A stretch of DNA of 64,000 bases from Hybos culiciformis (taxonomy: Eukaryota > Arthropoda > Insecta > Diptera > Hybotidae). Location of the stretch: NCBI GenBank assembly GCA_964007475.1, contig CAXFZM010000198.1, forward strand, positions 24,646-88,645. The letters are read 5' to 3'. A program made the position numbers and the translations under genes. The notes under the pieces were generated by a model. It had not been told where the DNA came from and did not search any database. It was given only the letters and a program-made list of their open reading frames with translations. Shown here piece by piece: positions 48,644-62,000 of the stretch; the stretch's first letter is position 1; each line of letters begins with the position of its first letter.

Positions 48644-50139
48644 GAAAGAAGCGTAATTTCTAGACCTTTAATTTAAGCCAAAAAAGGAGGTTCTCCGAGG
48701 TCTGGAGCCGGAGTAATGAACAAAAAACCAGCCCAAAGTCAACATTTTATGTGTTAAAGTTAGGGGGTTTGCTCACCTTATCGTTTATTTCTCCGGATCT
48801 AGAAAACCGATTTTCAAAAAAATTGCACAGAAAGAAGCGTAATTTCAAGACCTTTAATTTAAGCCAAAAACGGAGGTTCTCCGAGGTCTGGAGCCGGAGT
48901 AATGAACAAAAAACCAGTCCAAAGTCAACATTTTATGTGTTAAAGTTAGGGGGTTTGCTCACCTTATCGTTTATTTCTCCGGATCTAGAAAACCGATTTT
49001 CATAAAAATTGCACAGAAAGAAGCGTAATTTCTAGACCTTTAATTTAAGCCAAAAAAGGAGGTTCTCCGAGGTCTGGAGCCGGAGTAATGAACAAAAAAC
49101 CAGCCCAAAGTCAACATTTTATGTGTTAAAGTTAGGGGGTTTGCTCACCTTATCGTTTATTTCTCGGGATCTAGAAAACCGATTTTCATAAAAATTGCAC
49201 AGAAAGAAGTGTAATTTCTAGACCTTTAATTTAAGCCAAAAAAGGAGGTTCTCCGAGGTCTGGAGCCGGAGTAATGAACAAAAAACCAGCCCAAAGTCAA
49301 CATTTTATGTGTTAAAGTTAGGGGGTTTGCTCACCTTATCGTTTATTTCTCCGGATCTAGAAAACCGATTTACATAAAAATTGCACAGAAAGAAGCGTTA
49401 TTTCTAGACCTTTAATTTAAGCCAAAAAAGGAGGTTCTCCGAGGTCTGGAGCCGGAGTAATGAACAAAAAACCAGCCCAAAGTCAACATTTTATGTGTTA
49501 AAGTTAGAGAGTTTGCTCACCTTATCGTTTATTTCTCCGGATCTAGAAAACCGATTTTCAAAAAAATTACACAGAAAGAAGCGTAATTTCTAGACCTTTA
49601 ATTTAAGCCAAAAACGGAGGTTCTCCGAGGTCTGGAGCCGGAGTAATGAACAAAAAACCAGCCCAAAGTCAACATTTTATGTGTTAAAGTTAGGGGGTTT
49701 GCTCACCTTATCGTTTATTTCTCCGGATCTAGAAAACCGATTTTCATAAAAATTGCACAGAAAGAAGTGTAATTTCTAGACCTTTAATTTAAGCCAAAAA
49801 AGGAGGTTCTCCGAGGTCTGGAGCCGGAGTAATGAACAAAAAACCAGCCCAAAGTCAACATTTTATGTGTTAAAGTTAGGGGGTTTGCTCACCTTATCGT
49901 TTATTTCTCCGGATCTAGAAAACCGATTTTCATAAAAATTGCACAGAAAGAAGCGTAATTTCTAGACCTTTAATTTAAGCCAAAAAAGGAGGTTCTCCGA
50001 GGTCTGGAGCCGGAGTAATGAACAAAAAACCAGCCCAAAGTCAACATTTTATGTGTTAAAGTTAGGGGGTTTGCTCACCTTATCGTTTATTTCTCCGGAT
50101 CTAGAAAACCGATTTTCAAAAAAATTGCACAGAAAGAAG
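48644..50139. repeat. Satellite segment 5, between elements 4 and 5
   Basis: The 1,496 bp equal exactly 8 monomer lengths plus the 8-bp target duplication. No gene is present. The segment is almost identical to 46663-48150, the eight monomer lengths before element 4, so it is the satellite part of a 1,989-bp tandem duplication. Unlike the other elements, element 4 is followed by a monomer with A at base 167 rather than C, which places the recombination junction at or just after the element's right target duplication. Confidence 0.95.
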
Positions 50140-50626
50140 CAGGGCTGTGGAGTCGGTCAACAAAATTACCGACTCCAACTCCGACTCCGACTCCTCATTT
50201 TTTTGTTTGGCGACTCCGACTCCGACTCCGACTCCGACTCCTACTTTGACTAATTTGACTCTCTGTCTGATACCAATGTACTATACTTTCTGTACCCGCA
50301 CCAACAATTATAAAAAATAGAAATTGCCATAAATTTAAATTTTCCCGGTAATTTTCCCGGTAAGCCAAAAATCGTGATAATATATTTTTATTGGATTTCT
50401 GTGCCAGACAGTTGGTTGTTGCTTTGTTAAATTTAATTATAGAAATATAATTATAAAAATGTTTTATTTAATTTAATAAGTTTTGGTCGAGTATACTTTA
50501 AATTTAATAGTTTTGGAGTCGGAGTCGGAGTCGGCTTTATTTTGTCGACTCCGACTCCGACTCTTAACGAGCAAAAATTACAACCGACTCCGACTCAACG
50601 ACTCCGACTCCGACTCCACAGCCCTG
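50140..50626 (+). mobile_element. Element 5: copy of the hAT-like element, 487 bp
   Basis: Ends, orientation, insertion point and GAAAGAAG duplications (50132-50139 and 50627-50634) are as in the other copies. It shares the 12-bp internal duplication with element 4 (about 50340-50363) but has lost one GACTCC hexamer in the right arm, so it is 6 bp shorter than element 4. Its start is exactly 1,989 bp after that of element 4. Its downstream flank has the usual T122 monomer (50809), so it retains the original right-hand context that element 4 lost in the duplication. Confidence 0.92.
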
Positions 50627-53600
50627 GAAAGAAGCGTAATTTCTAGACCTTTAATTTAAGCCAAAAACGGAGGTTCTCCGAGGTCTGGAGCCGGAGTAAT
50701 GAACAAAAAACCAGCCCAAAGTCAACATTTTATGTGTTAAAGTTAGGGGGTTTGCTCACCTTATCGTTTATTTCTCCGGATCTAGAAAACCGATTTTCAT
50801 AAAAATTGTACAGAAAGAAGCGTAATTTCTAGACCTTTAATTTAAGCCAAAAAAGGAGGTTCTCCGAGGTCTGGAGCCGGAGTAATGAACAAAAAACCAG
50901 CCCAAAGTCAACATTTTATGTGTTAAAGTTAGGGGGTTTGCTCACCTTATCGTTTATTTCTCCGGATCTAGAAAACCGATTTTCAAAAAAATTGCACAGA
51001 AAGAAGCGTAATTTCTAGACCTTTAATTTAAGCCAAAAACGGAGGTTCTCCGAGGTCTGGAGCCGGAGTAATGAACAAAAAACCAGCCCAAAGTCAACAT
51101 TTTATGTGTTAAAGTTAGGGGGTTTGCTCACCTTATCGTTTATTTCTCCGGATCTAGAAAACCGATTTTCATAAAAATTGCACAGAAAGAAGCGTAATTT
51201 CTAGACCTTTAATTTAAGCCAAAAAAGGAGGTTCTCCGAGGTCTGGAGCCGGAGTAATGAACAAAAAACCAGCCCAAAGTCAACATTTTATGTGTTAAAG
51301 TTAGGGGGTTTGCTCACCTTATCGTTTATTTCTCCGGATCTAGAAAACCGATTTACATAAAAATTGCACAGAAAGAAGCGTTATTTCTAGACCTTTAATT
51401 TAAGCCAAAAACGGAGGTTCTCCGAGGTCTGGAGCCGGAGTAATGAACAAAAAACCAGCCCAAAGTCAACATTTTATGTGTTAAAGTTAGGGGGTTTGCT
51501 CACCTTATCGTTTATTTCTCCGGATCTAGAAAACCGATTTACATAAAAATTGCACAGAAAGAAGCGTAATTTCTAGACCTTTAATTTAAGCCAAAAAAGG
51601 AGGTTCTCCGAGGTCTGGAGCCGGAGTAATGAACAAAAAACCAGCCCAAAGTCAACATTTTATGTGTTAAAGTTAGGGGGTTTGCTCACCTTATCGTTTA
51701 TTTCTCCGGATCTAGAAAACCGATTTTCAAAAAAATTGCACAGAAAGAAGCGTAATTTCTAGACCTTTAATTTAAGCCAAAAACGGAGGTTCTCCGAGGT
51801 CTGGAGCCGGAGTAATGAACAAAAAACCAGCCCAAAGTCAACATTTTATGTGTTAAAGTTAGGGGGTTTGCTCACCTTATCGTTTATTTCTCCGGATCTA
51901 GAAAACCGATTTTCATAAAAATTGCACAGAAAGAAGCGTAATTTCTAGACCTTTAATTTAAGGCAAAAAAGGAGGTTTTCCGAGGTCTGGAGCCGGAGTA
52001 ATGAACAAAAAACCAGCCCAAAGTCAACATTTTATGTGTTAAAGTTAGGGGGTTTGCTCACCTTATCGTTTATTTCTCCGGATCTAGAAAACCGATTTTC
52101 ATAAAAATTGCACAGAAAGAAGCGTAATTTCTAGACCTTTAATTTAAGCCAAAAAAGGAGGTTCTCTGAGGTCTGGAGCCGGAGTAATGAACAAAAAACC
52201 AGCCCAAAGTCAACATTTTATGTGTTAAAGTTAGGGAGTTTGCTCACCTTATCGTTTATTTCTCCGGATCTAGAAAACCGATTTTCAAAAAAATTGCACA
52301 GAAAGAAGCGTAATTTCTAGACCTTTAATTTAAGCCAAAAACGGAGGTTCTCCGAGGTCTGGAGCCGGAGTAATGAACAAAAAACCAGCCCAAAGTCAAC
52401 ATTTTATGTGTTAAAGTTAGGGGGTTTGCTCACCTTATCGTTTATTTCTCCGGATCTAGAAAACCGATTTTCAAAAAAATTGCACAGAAAGAAGCGTAAT
52501 TTCTAGACCTTTAATTTAAGCCAAAAACGGAGGTTCTCCGAGGTCTGGAGCCGGAGTAATGAACAAAAAACCAGCCCAAAGTCAACATTTTATGTGTTAA
52601 AGTTAGGGGGTTTGCTCACCTTATCGTTTATTTCTCCGGATCTAGAAAACTGATTTACATAAAAATTGCACAGAAAGAAGCGTAATTTCTAGACCTTTAA
52701 TTTAAGCCAAAAAAGGAGGTTCTCCGAGATCTGGAGCCGGAGTAATGAACAAAAAACCAGCCCAAAGTCAACATTTTATGTGTTAAAGTTAGGGGGTTTG
52801 CTCACCTTATCGTTTATTTCTCCGGATCTAGAAAACCGATTTTCCAAAAAATTGCACAGAAAGAAGCGTAATTTCTAGACCTTTAATTTAAGCCAAAAAC
52901 GGAGGTTCTCCGAGGTCTGGAGCCGGAGTAATGAACAAAAAACCAGCCCAAAGTCAACATTTTATGTGTTAAAGTTAGGGGGTTTGCTCACCTTATCGTT
53001 TATTTCTCCGGATCTAGAAAACCGATTTTCATAAAAATTGCACAGAAAGAAGCGTAATTTCTAGACCTTTAATTTAAGCCAAAAAAGGAGGTTCTCCGAG
53101 GTCTGGAGCCGGAGTAATGAACAAAAAACCAGCCCAAAGTCAATATTTTATGTGTTAAAGTTAGGGGGTTTGCTCACCTTATCGTTTATTTCTCCGGATC
53201 TAGAAAACCGATTTTCATAAAAATTGCACAGAAAGAAGTGTAATTTCTAGACCTTTAATTTAAGCCAAAAAAGGAGGTTCTCCGAGGTCTGGAGCCGGAG
53301 TAATGAACAAAAAACCAGCCCAAAGTCAACATTTTATGTGTTAAAGATAGGGGGTTTGCTCACCTTATCGTTTATTTCTCCGGATCTAGAAAACCGATTT
53401 ACATAAAAATTGCACAGAAAGAAGCGTTATTTCTAGACCTTTAATTTAAGCCAAAAACGGAGGTTCTCCGAGGTCTGGAGCCGGAGTAATGAACAAAAAA
53501 CCAGCCCAAAGTCAACATTTTATGTGTTAAAGTTAGGGGGTTTGCTCACCTTATCGTTTATTTCTCCGGATCTAGAAAACCGATTTTCATAAAAATTGCA

Positions 53601-53839
53601 CAGAAAGAAGTGTAATTTCTAGACCTTTAATTTAAGCCAAAAAAGGAGGTTCTCCGAGGTCTGGAGCCGGAGTAATGAACAAAAAACCAGCCCAAAGTCA
53701 ACATTTTATGTGTTAAAGTTAGGGAGTTTGCTCACCTTATCGTTTATTTCTCCGGATCTAGAAAACCGATTTTCAAAAAAATTCCACAGAAAGAAGCGTA
53801 ATTTCTAGACCTTTAATTTAAGCCAAAAACGGAGGTTCT

Positions 53840-53865
53840 CCGAGGTCTGGAACAAAAAACCAGCC
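53840..53865. repeat. Monomer with a 13-bp deletion
   Basis: The monomer junction reads GGTCTGGAACAAAAAACC, lacking 13 bp that would include GCCGGAGTAATG. It is the only such unit I saw, so it is a private and probably recent change. It accounts for the 4,079-bp and 3,893-bp spacings in this area, which are 22 and 21 monomers less 13 bp. Confidence 0.88.
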
Positions 53866-56615
53866 CAAAGTCAACATTTTATGTGTTAAAGTTAGGGGGT
53901 TTGCTCACCTTATCGTTTATTTCTCCGGATCTAGAAAACCGATTTTCATAAAAATTGCACAGAAAGAAGCGTAATTTCTAGACCTTTAATTTAAGCCAAA
54001 AAAGGAGGTTCTCCGAGGTCTGGAGCCGGAGTAATGAACAAAAAACCAGCCCAAAGTCAACATTTTATGTGTTAAAGTTAGGGAGTTTGCTCACCTTATC
54101 GTTTATTTCTCCGGATCTAGAAAACCGATTTTCAAAAAAATTGCACAGAAAGAAGCGTAATTTCTAGACCTTTAATTTAAGCCAAAAACGGAGGTTCTCC
54201 GAGGTCTGGAGCCGGAGTAATGAACAAAAAACCAGCCCAAAGTCAACATTTTATGTGTTAAAGTTAGGGGGTTTGCTCACCTTATCGTTTATTTCTCCGG
54301 ATCTAGAAAACCGATTTTCAAAAAAATTGCACAGAAAGAAGCGTAATTTCTAGACCTTTAATTTAAGCCAAAAACGGAGGTTCTCCGAGGTCTGGAGCCG
54401 GAGTAATGAACAAAAAACCAGCCCAAAGTCAACATTTTATGTGTTAAAGTTAGGGGGTTTGCTCACCTTATCGTTTATTTCTCCGGATCCAGAAAACTGA
54501 TTTACATAAAAATTGCACAGAAAGAAGCGTAATTTCTAGACCTTTAATTTAAGCCAAAAAAGGAGGTTCTCCGAGGTCTGGAGCCGGAGTAATGAACAAA
54601 AAACCAGCCCAAAGTCAACATTTTATGTGTTAAAGTTAGGGGGTTTGCTCACCTTATCGTTTATTTCTCCGGATCTAGAAAACCGATTTTCAAAAAAATT
54701 GCACAGAAAGAAGCGTAATTTCTAGACCTTTAATTTAAGCCAAAAACGGAGGTTCTCCGAGGTCTGGAGCCGGAGTAATGAACAAAAAACCAGTCCAAAG
54801 TCAACATTTTATGTGTTAAAGTTAGGGGGTTTGCTCACCTTATCGTTTATTTCTCCGGATCTAGAAAACCGATTTTCATAAAAATTGCACAGAAAGAAGC
54901 GTAATTTCTAGACCTTTAATTTAAGCCAAAAAAGGAGGTTCTCCGAGGTCTGGAGCCGGAGTAATGAACAAAAAACCAGCCCAAAGTCAACATTTTATGT
55001 GTTAAAGTTAGGGGGTTTGCTCACCTTATCGTTTATTTCTCCGGATCTAGAAAACCGATTTTCATAAAAATTGCACAGAAAGAAGCGTAATTTCTAGACC
55101 TTTAATTTAAGCCAAAAAAGGAGGTTCTCCGAGGTCTGGAGCCGGAGTAATGAACAAAAAACCAGCCCAAAGTCAACATTTTATGTGTTAAAGTTAGGGG
55201 GTTTGCTCACCTTATCGTTTATTTCTCCGGATCTAGAAAACCGATTTACATAAAAATTGCACAGAAAGAAGCGTTATTTCTAGACCTTTAATTTAAGCCA
55301 AAAACGGAGGTTCTCCGAGGTCTGGAGCCGGAGTAATGAACAAAAAACCAGCCCAAAGTCAACATTTTATGTGTTAAAGTTAGGGGGTTTGCTCACCTTA
55401 TCGTTTATTTCTCCGGATCTAGAAAACCGATTTACATAAAAATTGCACAGAAAGAAGCGTAATTTCTAGACCTTTAATTTAAGCCAAAAAAGGAGGTTCT
55501 CCGAGGTCTGGAGCCGGAGTAATGAACAAAAAACCAGCCCAAAGTCAACATTTTATGTGTTAAAGTTAGGGGGTTTGCTCACCTTATCGTTTATTTCTCC
55601 GGATCTAGAAAACCGATTTTCAAAAAAATTGCACAGAAAGAAGCGTAATTTCTAGACCTTTAATTTAAGCCAAAAACGGAGGTTCTCCGAGGTCTGGAGC
55701 CGGAGTAATGAACAAAAAACCAGCCCAAAGTCAACATTTTATGTGTTAAAGTTAGGGGGTTTGCTCACCTTATCGTTTATTTCTCCGGATCTAGAAAACC
55801 GATTTTCATAAAAATTGCACAGAAAGAAGCGTAATTTCTAGACCTTTAATTTAAGGCAAAAAAGGAGGTTTTCCGAGGTCTGGAGCCGGAGTAATGAACA
55901 AAAAACCAGCCCAAAGTCAACATTTTATGTGTTAAAGTTAGGGGGTTTGCTCACCTTATCGTTTATTTCTCCGGATCTAGAAAACCGATTTTCATAAAAA
56001 TTGCACAGAAAGAAGCGTAATTTCTAGACCTTTAATTTAAGCCAAAAAAGGAGGTTCTCTGAGGTCTGGAGCCGGAGTAATGAACAAAAAACCAGCCCAA
56101 AGTCAACATTTTATGTGTTAAAGTTAGGGAGTTTGCTCACCTTATCGTTTATTTCTCCGGATCTAGAAAACCGATTTTCAAAAAAATTGCACAGAAAGAA
56201 GCGTAATTTCTAGACCTTTAATTTAAGCCAAAAACGGAGGTTCTCCGAGGTCTGGAGCCGGAGTAATGAACAAAAAACCAGCCCAAAGTCAACATTTTAT
56301 GTGTTAAAGTTAGGGGGTTTGCTCACCTTATCGTTTATTTCTCCGGATCTAGAAAACCGATTTTCAAAAAAATTGCACAGAAAGAAGCGTAATTTCTAGA
56401 CCTTTAATTTAAGCCAAAAACGGAGGTTCTCCGAGGTCTGGAGCCGGAGTAATGAACAAAAAACCAGCCCAAAGTCAACATTTTATGTGTTAAAGTTAGG
56501 GGGTTTGCTCACCTTATCGTTTATTTCTCCGGATCTAGAAAACCGATTTTCAAAAAAATTGCACAGAAAGAAGCGTAATTTCTAGACCTTTAATTTAAGC
56601 CAAAAACGGAGGTTC

Positions 56616-59600
56616 CCCGAGGTCTGGAGCCGGAGTAATGAACAAAAAACCAGCCCAAAGTCAACATTTTATGTGTTAAAGTTAGGGGGTTTGCTCACCT
56701 TATCGTTTATTTCTCCGGATCTAGAAAACTGATTTACATAAAAATTGCACAGAAAGAAGCGTAATTTCTAGACCTTTAATTTAAGCCAAAAAAGGAGGTT
56801 CTCCGAGATCTGGAGCCGGAGTAATGAACAAAAAACCAGCCCAAAGTCAACATTTTATGTGTTAAAGTTAGGGGGTTTGCTCACCTTATCGTTTATTTCT
56901 CCGGATCTAGAAAACCGATTTTCAAAAAAATTGCACAGAAAGAAGCGTAATTTCTAGACCTTTAATTTAAGCCAAAAACGGAGGTTCTCCGAGGTCTGGA
57001 GCCGGAGTAATGAACAAAAAACCAGCCCAAAGTCAACATTTTATGTGTTAAAGTTAGGGGGTTTGCTCACCTTATCGTTTATTTCTCCGGATCTAGAAAA
57101 CCGATTTTCATAAAAATTGCACAGAAAGAAGCGTAATTTCTAGACCTTTAATTTAAGCCAAAAAAGGAGGTTCTCCGAGGTCTGGAGCCGGAGTAATGAA
57201 CAAAAAACCAGCCCAAAGTCAACATTTTATGTGTTAAAGTTAGGGGGTTTGCTCACCTTATCGTTTATTTCTCCGGATCTAGAAAACCGATTTTCATAAA
57301 AATTGCACAGAAAGAAGTGTAATTTCTAGACCTTTAATTTAAGCCAAAAAAGGAGGTTCTCCGAGGTCTGGAGCCGGAGTAATGAACAAAAAACCAGCCC
57401 AAAGTCAACATTTTATGTGTTAAAGATAGGGGGTTTGCTCACCTTATCGTTTTTTTCTCCGGATCTAGAAAACCGATTTACATAAAAATTGCACAGAAAG
57501 AAGCGTTATTTCTAGACCTTTAATTTAAGCCAAAAACGGAGGTTCTCCGAGGTCTGGAGCCGGAGTAATGAACAAAAAACCAGCCCAAAGTCAACATTTT
57601 ATGTGTTAAAGTTAGGGGGTTTGCTCACCTTATCGTTTATTTCTCCGGATCTAGAAAACCGATTTTCATAAAAATTGCACAGAAAGAAGTGTAATTTCTA
57701 GACCTTTAATTTAAGCCAAAAAAGGAGGTTCTCCGAGGTCTGGAGCCGGAGTAATGAACAAAAAACCAGCCCAAAGTCAACATTTTATGTGTTAAAGTTA
57801 GGGAGTTTGCTCACCTTATCGTTTATTTCTCCGGATCTAGAAAACCGATTTTCAAAAAAATTCCACAGAAAGAAGCGTAATTTCTAGACCTTTAATTTAA
57901 GCCAAAAACGGAGGTTCTCCGAGGTCTGGAGCCGGAGTAATGAACAAAAAACCAGCCCAAAGTCAACATTTTATGTGTTAAAGTTAGGGGGTTTGCTCAC
58001 CTTATCGTTTATTTCTCCGGATCTAGAAAACCGATTTTCATAAAAATTGCACAGAAAGAAGCGTAATTTCTAGACCTTTAATTTAAGCCAAAAAAGGAGG
58101 TTCTCCGAGGTCTGGAGCCGGAGTAATGAACAAAAAACCAGCCCAAAGTCAACATTTTATGTGTTAAAGTTAGGGGGTTTGCTCACCTTATCGTTTATTT
58201 CTCCAGGTCTAGAAAACCGATTTTCAAAAAAATTGCACAGAAAGAAGCGTAATTTCTAGACCTTTAATTTAAGCCAAAAACGGAGGTTCTCCGAGGTCTG
58301 GAGCCGGAGTAATGAACAAAAAACCAGCCCAAAGTCAACATTTTATGTGTTAAAGTTAGGGGGTTTGCTCACCTTATCGTTTATTTCTCCGGATCTAGAA
58401 AACCGATTTTCAAAAAAATTGCACAGAAAGAAGCGTAATTTCTAGACCTTTAATTTAAGCCAAAAACGGAGGTTCTCCGAGGTCTGGAGCCGGAGTAATG
58501 AACAAAAAACCAGCCCAAAGTCAACATTTTATGTGTTAAAGTTAGGGGGTTTGCTCACCTTATCGTTTATTTCTCCGGATCCAGAAAACTGATTTACATA
58601 AAAATTGCACAGAAAGAAGCGTAATTTCTAGACCTTTAATTTAAGCCAAAAAAGGAGGTTCTCCGAGGTCTGGAGCCGGAGTAATGAACAAAAAACCAGC
58701 CCAAAGTCAACATTTTATGTGTTAAAGTTAGGGGGTTTGCTCACCTTATCGTTTATTTCTCCGGATCTAGAAAACCGATTTTCAAAAAAATTGCACAGAA
58801 AGAAGCGTAATTTCTAGACCTTTAATTTAAGCCAAAAACGGAGGTTCTCCGAGGTCTGGAGCCGGAGTAATGAACAAAAAACCAGTCCAAAGTCAACATT
58901 TTATGTGTTAAAGTTAGGGGGTTTGCTCACCTTATCGTTTATTTCTCCGGATCTAGAAAACCGATTTTCATAAAAATTGCACAGAAAGAAGCGTAATTTC
59001 TAGACCTTTAATTTAAGCCAAAAAAGGAGGTTCTCCGAGGTCTGGAGCCGGAGTAATGAACAAAAAACCAGCCCAAAGTCAACATTTTATGTGTTAAAGT
59101 TAGGGGGTTTGCTCACCTTATCGTTTATTTCTCGGGATCTAGAAAACCGATTTTCATAAAAATTGCACAGAAAGAAGTGTAATTTCTAGACCTTTAATTT
59201 AAGCCAAAAAAGGAGGTTCTCCGAGGTCTGGAGCCGGAGTAATGAACAAAAAACCAGCCCAAAGTCAACATTTTATGTGTTAAAGTTAGGGGGTTTGCTC
59301 ACCTTATCGTTTATTTCTCCGGATCTAGAAAACCGATTTACATAAAAATTGCACAGAAAGAAGCGTTATTTCTAGACCTTTAATTTAAGCCAAAAAAGGA
59401 GGTTCTCCGAGGTCTGGAGCCGGAGTAATGAACAAAAAACCAGCCCAAAGTCAACATTTTATGTGTTAAAGTTAGAGAGTTTGCTCACCTTATCGTTTAT
59501 TTCTCCGGATCTAGAAAACCGATTTTCAAAAAAATTACACAGAAAGAAGCGTAATTTCTAGACCTTTAATTTAAGCCAAAAACGGAGGTTCTCCGAGGTC

Positions 59601-62000
59601 TGGAGCCGGAGTAATGAACAAAAAACCAGCCCAAAGTCAACATTTTATGTGTTAAAGTTAGGGGGTTTGCTCACCTTATCGTTTATTTCTCCGGATCTAG
59701 AAAACCGATTTTCATAAAAATTGCACAGAAAGAAGTGTAATTTCTAGACCTTTAATTTAAGCCAAAAAAGGAGGTTCTCCGAGGTCTGGAGCCGGAGTAA
59801 TGAACAAAAAACCAGCCCAAAGTCAACATTTTATGTGTTAAAGTTAGGGGGTTTGCTCACCTTATCGTTTATTTCTCCGGATCTAGAAAACCGATTTTCA
59901 AAAAAATTGCACAGAAAGAAGCGTAATTTCTAGACCTTTAATTTAAGCCAAAAACGGAGGTTCTCCGAGGTCTGGAGCCGGAGTAATGAACAAAAAACCA
60001 GCCCAAAGTCAACATTTTATGTGTTAAAGTTAGGGGGTTTGCTCACCTTATCGTTTATTTCTCCGGATCTAGAAAACCGATTTTCAAAAAAATTGCACAG
60101 AAAGAAGCGTAATTTCTAGACCTTTAATTTAAGCCAAAAACGGAGGTTCTCCGAGGTCTGGAGCCGGAGTAATGAACAAAAAACCAGCCCAAAGTCAACA
60201 TTTTATGTGTTAAAGTTAGGGGGTTTGCTCACCTTATCGTTTATTTCTCCGGATCTAGAAAACCGATTTTCAAAAAAATTGCACAGAAAGAAGCGTAATT
60301 TCTAGACCTTTAATTTAAGCCAAAAACGGAGGTTCCCCGAGGTCTGGAGCCGGAGTAATGAACAAAAAACCAGCCCAAAGTCAACATTTTATGTGTTAAA
60401 GTTAGGGGGTTTGCTCACCTTATCGTTTATTTCTCCGGATCTAGAAAACTGATTTACATAAAAATTGCACAGAAAGAAGCGTAATTTCTAGACCTTTAAT
60501 TTAAGCCAAAAAAGGAGGTTCTCCGAGATCTGGAGCCGGAGTAATGAACAAAAAACCAGCCCAAAGTCAACATTTTATGTGTTAAAGTTAGGGGGTTTGC
60601 TCACCTTATCGTTTATTTCTCCGGATCTAGAAAACCGATTTTCATAAAAATTGCACAGAAAGAAGCGTAATTTCTAGACCTTTAATTTAAGCCAAAAAAG
60701 GAGGTTCTCCGAGGTCTGGAGCCGGAGTAATGAACAAAAAACCAGCCCAAAGTCAACATTTTATGTGTTAAAGTTAGGGGGTTTGCTCACCTTATCGTTT
60801 ATTTCTCCGGATCTAGAAAACCGATTTTCAAAAAAATTGCACAGAAAGAAGCGTAATTTCTAGACCTTTAATTTAAGCCAAAAACGGAGGTTCTCCGAGG
60901 TCTGGAGCCGGAGTAATGAACAAAAAACCAGCCCAAAGTCAACATTTTATGTGTTAAAGTTAGGGGGTTTGCTCACCTTATCGTTTATTTCTCCGGATCT
61001 AGAAAACCGATTTTCATAAAAATTGCACAGAAAGAAGTGTAATTTCTAGACCTTTAATTTAAGCCAAAAAAGGAGGTTCTCCGAGGTCTGGAGCCGGAGT
61101 AATGAACAAAAAACCAGCCCAAAGTCAACATTTTATGTGTTAAAGATAGGGGGTTTGCTCACCTTATCGTTTTTTTCTCCGGATCTAGAAAACCGATTTA
61201 CATAAAAATTGCACAGAAAGAAGCGTTATTTCTAGACCTTTAATTTAAGCCAAAAACGGAGGTTCTCCGAGGTCTGGAGCCGGAGTAATGAACAAAAAAC
61301 CAGCCCAAAGTCAACATTTTATGTGTTAAAGTTAGGGGGTTTGCTCACCTTATCGTTTATTTCTCCGGATCTAGAAAACCGATTTTCATAAAAATTGCAC
61401 AGAAAGAAGTGTAATTTCTAGACCTTTAATTTAAGCCAAAAAAGGAGGTTCTCCGAGGTCTGGAGCCGGAGTAATGAACAAAAAACCAGCCCAAAGTCAA
61501 CATTTTATGTGTTAAAGTTAGGGAGTTTGCTCACCTTATCGTTTATTTCTCCGGATCTAGAAAACCGATTTTCAAAAAATTCCACAGAAAGAAGCGTAAT
61601 TTCTAGACCTTTAATTTAAGCCAAAAACGGAGGTTCTCCGAGGTCTGGAGCCGGAGTAATGAACAAAAAACCAGCCCAAAGTCAACATTTTATGTGTTAA
61701 AGTTAGGGGGTTTGCTCACCTTATCGTTTATTTCTCCGGATCTAGAAAACCGATTTTCATAAAAATTGCACAGAAAGAAGCGTAATTTCTAGACCTTTAA
61801 TTTAAGCCAAAAAAGGAGGTTCTCCGAGGTCTGGAGCCGGAGTAATGAACAAAAAACCAGCCCAAAGTCAACATTTTATGTGTTAAAGTTAGGGGGTTTG
61901 CTCACCTTATCGTTTATTTCTCCAGGTCTAGAAAACCGATTTTCAAAAAAATTGCACAGAAAGAAGCGTAATTTCTAGACCTTTAATTTAAGCCAAAAAC
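56616..62000. repeat. 20-monomer (3,720-bp) higher-order period, right side
   Basis: Four rare variants recur one 3,720-bp period apart: GGTTCCCCGA (56616 and 60336), T56A (57426 and 61146), a CGTTTTTTTCTCC run (near 57451 and 61171) and CTCCAGGTC (58205 and 61924, one base less because of a private deletion). Within the window the GGTTCCCC, T-run and CCAGG variants appear only in these two copies, so the duplication is recent. The same period length as at the left end suggests that 20 monomers is a preferred unit. Confidence 0.88.

Larger units (their letters stand above)
46663..50634. repeat. 1,989-bp tandem duplication: 8 monomers plus element
   Basis: Copy 1 is 46663-48651 and copy 2 is 48652-50634, the latter 6 bp shorter because element 5 lacks one hexamer. 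Each begins directly after a GAAAGAAG and ends with an element plus its right target duplication. Shared rare variants include T143A (46859 and 48848), T28 (46929 and 48918), the C90G variant and GAGAG (47519 and 49508). I noticed only a satellite difference near 47579 (AATACAC against ATTACAC) and one C/T in the element besides the hexamer loss. Confidence 0.9.

Noticed and set aside
27655..50626. Five independent transposition events with strict target specificity
   Set aside because: Flanking monomers share private variants at exact monomer multiples, and element differences follow the satellite duplications, so copying within the array is simpler.
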